This document shows, piece by piece, positions 1 to 5,946 of a DNA stretch of 9,518 nt. The translations under genes were made by a program, and so were the position numbers. The notes below the pieces were generated by a model that saw nothing but the letters and a program-made list of their open reading frames with translations, did no database searches and was not told the DNA's origin. Positions within the stretch are counted from its first letter, which is position 1. The number at the start of each line of letters is the position of its first letter. Origin of the DNA: Verrucomicrobiota bacterium (GTDB lineage Bacteria > Verrucomicrobiota > Verrucomicrobiia > Opitutales > Oceanipulchritudinaceae); assembly GCA_009908535.1 (NCBI GenBank), contig JAAAOD010000095.1, positions 1 through 9,518 of the forward strand. The letters are read 5' to 3'.

Positions 1-1
1 C

Positions 2-763
2 GCCCTCGAGTGGACGGCCATTCTTTTCATGGTCATCGGGGGAACGAGTTTCCTCATCCTCATTCGCGCCTGCCAGCGCGACTGGCAGGCAGTCCGCTCC
101 TCCAGCGAGGTGAAGACCTACCTTCTTCTCCTCGGCCTCTTCAGCGCGACGGTTTTCCTGTTTCTTCTCCTCGACGACCGGGCGCCGCCGGCCTCCCTTG
201 CGGGGACGGTCCGCACCGCCCTTTTCCAGGTGGTTTCGATCATGACGACCACGGGATACGCCACGGCCGACTTCGCCCAGTGGCTGCCGGTGACCCAGGT
301 CCTACTCCTCGTGATGATGTTCATCGGCGGCTGCTCGGGCTCAACCGCCGGCGGCACCAAGGTGATCCGGCTCCTCGTCGCCGTCCGCGTGGCCGGCCTC
401 CACATCGAAAAGGCGTACCGCTCCCGCGTTTTGCGTCCGGTGGAGCTGAACGGCCGCCACCTTTCCCTCGAGGAACAGGAGAACGTCGCCGTCTACATCG
501 TCCTGTTGCTGCTCGTCCTGATCGTGGGCACCTTGCTGGTGGCGCTGATCGAGCCGGGCATGGGTTTCCGGGGACTGCTTTCCACGGTCCCCGCCTGTGT
601 CTTCAACATCGGGCCCGGGCTGGGTGAAATCGGGCCCGGTGGAAATTTCGCCGGCCTCCACGCCCACACGCAAACGCTTCTCGCCCTCCTCATGATTCTC
701 GGCCGCCTCGAGCTTTTTGCCTTTTTCGTTCTTTTCGCCCCCGGTCTGTGGAAGCGTTTCTGA
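2..763 (+). CDS. trkH: Trk-type potassium uptake membrane subunit TrkH, C-terminal part (5' truncated by window)
   Basis: This is the C-terminal half (253 visible residues) of a TrkH/KtrB-family K+ channel subunit. It sits in the inner membrane and works with the NAD/ATP-binding TrkA protein, which is not in the window. The family has four membrane-pore-membrane repeats, and the last two are visible here. The third pore loop is near nt 226-282, with the filter-like motif VSIMTTTGYATADF. It is followed by the family hallmark FIGGCSGSTAGGTKVIRLL (about nt 319-375). The fourth pore loop NIGPGLGEIGPGGNF lies near nt 607-651. Hydrophobic helices surround these loops, and the protein ends in LFAFFVLFAPGLWKRF, as TrkH proteins usually do. 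GGCSGST favours TrkH over KtrB. The reading frame is open from base 2 and the ATG at 29 is internal, not a start. The stop is TGA at 761-763. Family assignment is secure; cation specificity is inferred. Confidence 0.92.
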   Translation, partial: ALEWTAILFMVIGGTSFLILIRACQRDWQAVRSSSEVKTYLLLLGLFSATVFLFLLLDDRAPPASLAGTVRTALFQVVSIMTTTGYATADFAQWLPVTQVLLLVMMFIGGCSGSTAGGTKVIRLLVAVRVAGLHIEKAYRSRVLRPVELNGRHLSLEEQENVAVYIVLLLLVLIVGTLLVALIEPGMGFRGLLSTVPACVFNIGPGLGEIGPGGNFAGLHAHTQTLLALLMILGRLELFAFFVLFAPGLWKRF

Positions 764-767
764 GCGC

Positions 768-800
768 ATGCCCTGCACGCTTGCGTTTCCAGCGGGGCAT
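768..800 (+). terminator. Hairpin just after trkH stop, candidate terminator without a U-tract
   Basis: ATGCCCTGC (768-776) pairs with GCGGGGCAT (792-800) over nine base pairs, one of them a G-U wobble, with a 15-nt loop. The loop contains a small ACG/CGT helix of its own. It starts 4 nt after the trkH stop, where a terminator would be expected. The downstream bases are TCCCAACTT, so the usual run of T is missing. It could be a weak intrinsic terminator, a 3'-end-stabilising structure or a pause site. Confidence 0.4.
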
Positions 801-816
801 TCCCAACTTCCGAACA

Positions 817-849
817 GGTCGGCATTTCCCGCCGTCTCATTTTCCGACC
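817..849 (+). promoter_or_regulatory. Inverted repeat abutting the start codon of the ABC ATPase gene
   Basis: GGTCGG (817-822) is the exact reverse complement of CCGACC (844-849), and the second arm ends at the base before the ATG at 850. The 21-nt loop holds an alternative 4-bp pairing, CGGC (820-823) with GCCG (831-834). No Shine-Dalgarno sequence is visible in the 20 bases before the ATG. The structure could affect translation initiation or be a protein site. Six-base inverted repeats at this spacing are also common by chance. I could not find a convincing -35/-10 pair in the 86-nt gap. Confidence 0.2.
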
Positions 850-1842
850 ATGGATGCAGCGTCCATCAGTATCGAAGCCAGAAACCTCAGCAAGCGGTTC
901 GGCAACCGCACCGCCATCAGCGATCTCACCTTCTCCATCCCGCAAGGCGAAATCGTCGGCTTTCTGGGGCCCAACGGCGCCGGGAAAAGCACCACCTTGC
1001 GGATTCTCACCGGGATCCTTCCGGCGGATGCCGGCTTCGTTTCCGTGCGGGGGCTGCCCGTTGCGACCCGCTCCGACGAGGTCCGGCGCCACATCGGCTA
1101 CATGCCCGAAAACAATCCCCTGCCGGAGGAGATGCGCGTACAGGAATACCTGCGCTTCCGGGCCCGCATCAAGAGGATCCCACGGCGCAGACGCCGCGCG
1201 GAGGTCGAGAAGGCCATGGAGGTCTGCGAGCTCCAGCGCAAGACGCGCCGCCGCATCATCGGCACGCTTTCGAAAGGGTTCCGCCAGCGCGTCGGGATCG
1301 CGGACGCCATCCTCGGATGCCCCCCCGTGACCATCCTCGACGAACCGACCATCGGCCTCGATCCGCACCAGGTCCTAGCCATCCGCTCCCTGCTCAATCA
1401 GCTGCGAGGCGAAACCACGGTCATTTTTTCCAGCCACATCCTCGCCGAGGTCGAGGTTTCCTGCGACCGCGTCCTCATTCTCAACTCCGGGGCCCTCGTC
1501 GCCTCGGGAACGGCGGAGGAATTGCGCGAGGAATTCCTCCCCGGGACACGGTTCCGTTGCGAAATCGTGGCCGGAAGGGAGAAAATCGACCAGCGCCTCC
1601 GCGAATTGGGGCCCGGTTGGGAGGCAGCCATCACGGAAACAGAGGACGAAAGCACGTTCCAAGTCGATCTGCGCAACCGCGATAACGGGCGCAGGAGCGA
1701 GGATGTCCTCGACGCCCTCCTCGCGGGCGGAAATTTGCGGGTCCGGGCCTTTCGCCGGCTCGATCCGAACCTCGAGGAGATTTTCCTCACCGCGACCCGC
1801 CGCAGCTGGGATCTGTCCATCAGGGAGGAAGCCGGCAAATGA
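850..1842 (+). CDS. ABC transporter ATP-binding protein, GldA-like
   Basis: This 330-residue cytoplasmic ATPase should energise the permease encoded immediately downstream. The nucleotide-binding fold is complete. Walker A is GPNGAGKST (residues 40-48), the Q-loop region is YMPENNPL (84-91), the signature is LSKGFRQRVGIA (140-151), Walker B plus catalytic Glu is VTILDEPT (160-167), the D-loop is GLDP, and the switch His is H196 in FSSH. The Q-loop position carries Glu, as is usual in this GldA/CcmA-like group. Residues from about 230 to 330 form the DUF4162-type C-terminal extension, ending in LDPNLEEIFL. The ATG at 850 was chosen because homologues begin just before the ARNLSKRFG strand. An in-frame GTG at 748 lies inside trkH and would add a tail with no family resemblance. 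The stop overlaps the next start by 4 nt (ATGA). The transported substrate is unknown. Confidence 0.93.
   Translation: MDAASISIEARNLSKRFGNRTAISDLTFSIPQGEIVGFLGPNGAGKSTTLRILTGILPADAGFVSVRGLPVATRSDEVRRHIGYMPENNPLPEEMRVQEYLRFRARIKRIPRRRRRAEVEKAMEVCELQRKTRRRIIGTLSKGFRQRVGIADAILGCPPVTILDEPTIGLDPHQVLAIRSLLNQLRGETTVIFSSHILAEVEVSCDRVLILNSGALVASGTAEELREEFLPGTRFRCEIVAGREKIDQRLRELGPGWEAAITETEDESTFQVDLRNRDNGRRSEDVLDALLAGGNLRVRAFRRLDPNLEEIFLTATRRSWDLSIREEAGK
1824..1830 (+). promoter_or_regulatory. Ribosome binding site of the ABC permease gene
   Basis: GGAGGAA lies inside the 3' end of the ATPase gene, 8 nt before the ATG at 1839. It is one of only two strong Shine-Dalgarno matches in the window and supports 1839 as the start, giving an ATGA overlap with the upstream stop. 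This arrangement suggests translational coupling of ATPase and permease. Confidence 0.75.
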
Positions 1843-2603
1843 GCGGCATTTACCAATTGAGCCGGCAGGAGTTGAAGAACCTGTTCTATTCGCCGGCGAC
1901 CTACCTCGCCATGGTCCTCGCCCTCCTGCTGATGGGCTTTTTCTTCTTCCTGTCCCTTCTCACCGTCAGCGCGGAGGAACAGGAACAGATGCCGGCGACC
2001 CTCTTCTTCAGCCTGTTCTGGGTGCCGGTGTTGCTCATCGTCCCCATGCTGACGATGCGGAGCTTCGCGGAGGAACGACGCCTCGGAACGATCGAGACCC
2101 TGCTCACCGCGCCGGTGCGTCCCTATCAACTCGTATTCGCGAAGTTTTTCGGGGCCTATGTCTTCTACCTGCTGGTGTGGCTCCTTTCCATCGCTTATCC
2201 ATTGCTCGCCGCCTTCGTCCTCCAACAGCCGGCCTTCACGGAAAAGCTCCTCGCCCCCGGCGCCCTCATCGGGGGCTACACCTTTGTCGCCCTTTCCGGA
2301 ACCCTCTTCGTTTCCGTGGGCATTTTCAGCAGCTGCCTGACCCGCAGCCAGCTCGTGGCGGGCATGCTGAGCTTCAGTATCCTCTTCATGCTCATCATGG
2401 GCTTCGCGGCGCTGAGCTTTCTCCAGCGGGACACGGGACAGTTCCCCTTCCTTCCGGGGGACCTGATCGCCTATGTGCAGGTTTTCGGCCACTTCGAGGA
2501 TTTCAGCGAAGGCCGCCTCGATAGCCGTCCATTCGCCTATTATCTTTCCGGAACCGTGGCCATCCTCGGGACGGCCACCCTCATCCTGGAACCCAAACGT
2601 TAA
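1839..2603 (+). CDS. ABC-2 type transporter permease, GldF-like
   Basis: This is a 254-residue integral inner-membrane protein with about six predicted helices (roughly residues 20-41, 55-73, 104-126, 143-164, 172-193 and 231-250). Between helices 2 and 3 lies EERRLGTIETLLTAPV (78-93). This is the characteristic cytoplasmic segment of ABC-2/GldF permeases that contacts the ATPase. The length fits GldF-type permeases (about 240-260 residues). It is translationally coupled to the ATPase by a 4-nt overlap and sits 9 nt before the GldG-like gene, the standard order of such cassettes. It most likely acts as a homodimer with two ATPase copies to move a substrate across, or extract it from, the inner membrane. 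GldF is named for Flavobacterium gliding, but the same proteins occur in non-gliding bacteria, so motility should not be inferred. Confidence 0.9.
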   Translation: MSGIYQLSRQELKNLFYSPATYLAMVLALLLMGFFFFLSLLTVSAEEQEQMPATLFFSLFWVPVLLIVPMLTMRSFAEERRLGTIETLLTAPVRPYQLVFAKFFGAYVFYLLVWLLSIAYPLLAAFVLQQPAFTEKLLAPGALIGGYTFVALSGTLFVSVGIFSSCLTRSQLVAGMLSFSILFMLIMGFAALSFLQRDTGQFPFLPGDLIAYVQVFGHFEDFSEGRLDSRPFAYYLSGTVAILGTATLILEPKR

Positions 2604-2612
2604 GCCGGCCGC

Positions 2613-4091
2613 ATGACCCGCTGGGAATCCTACCAAATCGCCAACCGGCTGCAGAAGCTGCAACGCTGGCTGCACATCGTGCTCATCCTCTGCTTTATCG
2701 GGGGCTTGAACTACCTGGCCATGCAGCATTACGAGCGCCACGACCTGACGAGGGACGGACGCTACAGCCTGTCCCCGGAGACCAGAGCCTACCTCGAGAA
2801 CCTCACCCGGGAAGTCCGCATCATCGTGACCATTCCGCCGGGTTCACCCCGGCGGGAAGAGCGCCTTCTCTACCGCTATGTCGATACCCTTCTCGATGAA
2901 TACCGCTACCTGAGCCGGGGGGAAAACGGGCAGGAGCGCATCCGGGTCGAGGTGGTCGACATCTACAAGGACCTCGAGCGGGCGGACGCCCTCGCCCGCT
3001 CCTACGGTCTCCAGCAGGTCAATTCGGTCCTTGTCCTGTCGGGGGACCGGCGGCGTCTTCTCGAGGCGGGGAACCTCATGGAGTTTGACGGAACAGAACC
3101 GGTGGCCTACACCGGCGAGGCCGCCCTCACCTCCGCGATCATGGAAGTGACGCAGGACGTGACCCCAACCCTTTATTTTCTGAAGGGTCACAACGAGATG
3201 GATCCCTCCGACCCCCACCCTCAGGAAGGATTATCCGAACTGACAGGCCGGCTCAAGGAGCGCAATTACACCCTCCGCCAACTGGATCTGACCAAGGTTC
3301 CGACAGTCCCTGACGATGCCGCCGCCATCCTTATCGCCGATCCGCGGGGACCGCTGCTGACCGGCGAAGTGGAAAAGCTGCGGACATGGCTCCTCCGGGA
3401 TGCCGGGCGCCTTCTTCTCTGGTTGCGCCCCGGAGTGGAGACCGGCATGCGGTCGCTTTTCGCCGAATGGGGGATGTACCTTCCGGACCATCGGCTCGTT
3501 GAGCCCGATCCGCGCTTTCGCGAATCCAGCGGCGGCCTTCTCTTCCGCAATTTCGCGGACCATCCCGTGATGACCTCCCTCATTGAGAACCAGACCTTCC
3601 TGCGCGCGGAAGCGGGCCGGCCGGTCATCCCGGTGGAACCGCGCCCGCCGGATGAGCGGCTGTCCGTCAGCGCCCTCTTCGCGACCTCCGACGAAAGCTG
3701 GAGCGAGCCGGTCGAGGCGCCGCGGGGGGAACGGCGTTTTGACCCGGATACAGACCTGCGCGGCCCGGTCAGTGTTGCTGCCGCAGGTACGCGCGGAGCC
3801 TCGACCCGCCTCGGCATCAAGGTTCCCGGCGGCCGGGTGATCGTCCTCGGCGCCCCCCGCATCTTTTCCAACCAGCATGTCAGTTCCCTCGGCAACACCG
3901 CCCTTTTCTTCAACTGCCTGAACTGGCTTCTCGAACGCGATCGCTACCTTGCCATTCCGCCGCGCCCGGTCGAGACCTACCGCCTCACCGCCAGCCGGGA
4001 GGAACTGCAGCGCATCGGCCTTTTCTACCTGACCGTTCCCGGGACGGTCGCCCTCCTCGGCTTTCTCGTCTTTCTTGTTCGTCGCACCTGA
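2613..4091 (+). CDS. GldG-like ABC transporter auxiliary protein
   Basis: This 492-residue protein belongs to the GldG / ABC_transp_aux family. It has one TM helix near each end (about residues 19-38 and 470-489), with a large soluble region between that is probably periplasmic. Family hallmarks are RHDLTRDGRYSLSPET just after the first TM, FLKGHNEMD (189-197), matching the conserved GH-E motif, and the segment ILIADPRGPL followed by a GEVEKLRTWLL helix. The family is thought to assist GldF-type permeases; no enzymatic activity is established. The ATG at 2613 is 9 nt after the permease stop, and the hydrophobic N-terminus and family motif follow at the expected distance. There is no visible Shine-Dalgarno, so translation may depend on coupling from the permease gene. 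The frame is intact and codon use is like the neighbours. Confidence 0.88.
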   Translation: MTRWESYQIANRLQKLQRWLHIVLILCFIGGLNYLAMQHYERHDLTRDGRYSLSPETRAYLENLTREVRIIVTIPPGSPRREERLLYRYVDTLLDEYRYLSRGENGQERIRVEVVDIYKDLERADALARSYGLQQVNSVLVLSGDRRRLLEAGNLMEFDGTEPVAYTGEAALTSAIMEVTQDVTPTLYFLKGHNEMDPSDPHPQEGLSELTGRLKERNYTLRQLDLTKVPTVPDDAAAILIADPRGPLLTGEVEKLRTWLLRDAGRLLLWLRPGVETGMRSLFAEWGMYLPDHRLVEPDPRFRESSGGLLFRNFADHPVMTSLIENQTFLRAEAGRPVIPVEPRPPDERLSVSALFATSDESWSEPVEAPRGERRFDPDTDLRGPVSVAAAGTRGASTRLGIKVPGGRVIVLGAPRIFSNQHVSSLGNTALFFNCLNWLLERDRYLAIPPRPVETYRLTASREELQRIGLFYLTVPGTVALLGFLVFLVRRT

Positions 4092-4100
4092 CCTGATCCC

Positions 4101-5939
4101 ATGCGTTTCAAACTCACCATCCTCCTGATCGTCCTCAACGGGGCGCTTTTCGGCTACCTGCTGTACCTCCACAAGGCGGGAAGCACGCAGGACCGCCTGC
4201 GGGATGAGGCCCGCCTGATCCTCGCCCCCGGGTTTTCCTCGCGCATCGATCATTTTTCCGTGGAAAGCACCGCGCTGGAGAGCTTCTGGGAACTGCGGAA
4301 AGAAGGTGAGGGCTGGGAAGTGCTGCAGCCACTGCGGTGGCCCGCCAACAGCTACGCCGTGGAGCAGTTGCTGTTCCAGCTGAAGCGGCTGCGCTGGGAG
4401 TCCCGCTTTCCGATCTCCTCGCTTGGGGACACCGGACGCCAGCTTGCCGATTACGGTCTGGAGGATCCAGCCCTGACCCTGCGGCTGGGAAGCGGGGACC
4501 GGGAGCAGGTTCTGCGCCTCGGCGACCCCACGGAAATCGGGGCGCGCCTCTACATTCTATCCCACGACGGGGAAACCGTGCAGGTCGTTCCCCGGGACCT
4601 GCTCGACGCCCTCCGCCGCGATCCTGAATCCTTCTACGATCCACGGGTATTCTCCCTCTCTTTCGAGGAAACGAACGCGCTTCAGATCCAGGACCAGATG
4701 ACGGGCACGGTCCGCATCCGCCTCGTGCGCTCGGAGAATGGCTGGGAATTCGTCTCGCCGATGGAAACCCGGGCCGATGACGAACGAGTGCGTTCTCTGC
4801 TCGACCAGTGGCAGAGCCTCGAGACCGGAAAGCTGCTCACCGCGCAGGAAGCTCCGGTCGGCTTTGCCGGAAACAGCCTCCGCCTGACCCTCGAAGGCCT
4901 GAGCCGCCGCGAAACCCTCGTCATTTCCTCGACCGGGGGCGAGAAAGCGCGCTTCTACGCCTCCCGCGAGGACTACCCTGCCGCCTTCGAAATCAGCGAA
5001 GCCCTCGTCTCCCAGCTTCGGCGGGCCCAGGAAAACCTCCGCGAAAAGCGCTTTCTCCTCTCCCTCCGGGATCAGTGGAACAGTCTTGAGGTGCGTATGA
5101 ACGAACGGACCCTGACCCTGCAGCAACTGGAGAGCGGGGAATGGCAGGTTCTCTACACCACCGAGGAGGGCAACCTCCAGACCCTGCCCGCGGAGGACGA
5201 GGTTCTCTCCGAACTAAAAAGCCTCATCGCTCGCATGGAAGCCGTTCGCTTCGTCACGGACGCACCTTCGGAAGGCGACCTGCAGCGCTTCGGACTCGAG
5301 GATCCGCAGCGGCGCATCCTCTTCCGCCGCCCCGAAAAGGAGGACGTGGCCCTGCTGGTGGGCGGCGTTCACCCCGAGGAAACGCTCCTCTACGCCAGCA
5401 CGAGCACTTCCGGATCCGTTTTTCTGGTCCGCCCGCAGATTCTCGCAAGTTTCCCCCTCGATCCTCTGCACTATCGCGACCGGAGCTTCTGGCGGCCTTC
5501 CCCGGGCGAATCCGTCCGGGAGGTTGCATTGATCCGCAGTGTTGCCGGGATCGACCTGCTTCACGAAGCGGGTGAACAGGAGACCCTACGGAATCAACTG
5601 CATGGCTGGGCGGAGAAACTGGTCGTGGAGCGCTATCTCTCCGTTCCCTTCACCGACCCTTTGCGACTCGACGGGGAGCGGCGGATTCCATGGGAGTTCC
5701 GTTTCGAGGTGACGACGGCTGAGGCCAATGAAACCGGGGATGCGGCCACGCGGGCCTTCCTTCTGACCGAGCCGCTCGGTGGCGGGATGCAATACATCGG
5801 CGATCCGGAAGGCGGGAAAGTGGGCATCGTGCCCCCGGAAATGGTCCGGGTCCTGACCCCCTTGATGGCCAGGTTCCCCAAAGAGCCGCCCCCGGCTCCC
5901 GGGAATGACCCCGGCGAAGAACCCGAACCCGACAGCTGA
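4101..5939 (+). CDS. DUF4340 family protein with N-terminal membrane anchor and about four internal repeats
   Basis: This 612-residue protein has one N-terminal TM (about residues 4-23) and a large soluble part that is probably periplasmic. DUF4340 proteins usually follow GldG-type genes in ABC-2 cassettes, but their biochemical role is unknown. The body seems built from four divergent copies of one unit, at about 52-184, 192-318, 330-463 and 474-592. Each unit runs from a short beta segment to a helix, then a hydrophobic strand, then a tail. Copies 1 and 3 share the clearest motif: YGLEDP (118-123) and FGLEDP (398-402 region), then LRLGDPTEIGARLY and LLVGGVHPEETLLY, then a strand and FYDPRVF or YRDRSF. 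Copies 2 and 4 lack GLEDP. The C-terminus is a Pro/Glu-rich tail. The ATG at 4101 is 9 nt after the GldG-like stop, with no clear Shine-Dalgarno. Confidence 0.85.
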   Translation: MRFKLTILLIVLNGALFGYLLYLHKAGSTQDRLRDEARLILAPGFSSRIDHFSVESTALESFWELRKEGEGWEVLQPLRWPANSYAVEQLLFQLKRLRWESRFPISSLGDTGRQLADYGLEDPALTLRLGSGDREQVLRLGDPTEIGARLYILSHDGETVQVVPRDLLDALRRDPESFYDPRVFSLSFEETNALQIQDQMTGTVRIRLVRSENGWEFVSPMETRADDERVRSLLDQWQSLETGKLLTAQEAPVGFAGNSLRLTLEGLSRRETLVISSTGGEKARFYASREDYPAAFEISEALVSQLRRAQENLREKRFLLSLRDQWNSLEVRMNERTLTLQQLESGEWQVLYTTEEGNLQTLPAEDEVLSELKSLIARMEAVRFVTDAPSEGDLQRFGLEDPQRRILFRRPEKEDVALLVGGVHPEETLLYASTSTSGSVFLVRPQILASFPLDPLHYRDRSFWRPSPGESVREVALIRSVAGIDLLHEAGEQETLRNQLHGWAEKLVVERYLSVPFTDPLRLDGERRIPWEFRFEVTTAEANETGDAATRAFLLTEPLGGGMQYIGDPEGGKVGIVPPEMVRVLTPLMARFPKEPPPAPGNDPGEEPEPDS

Positions 5940-5946
5940 GGCGTGC

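Noticed and set aside
748..849. GTG start at 748 for the ABC ATPase
   Set aside because: It would lie inside trkH and add 34 residues unlike any ABC ATPase N-terminus. The ATG at 850 fits the family.
1398..2741. 447-codon open frame on the minus strand, spanning the ATPase and permease genes
   Set aside because: It is antisense to two well-supported genes. Its protein is rich in Glu, Gln, His and Arg with no recognisable domain, as expected of a shadow frame in GC-rich coding DNA.
3231..4253. 340-codon minus-strand open frame opposite the GldG-like gene
   Set aside because: It has no domain and a biased composition, and it lies antisense to an intact conserved gene.
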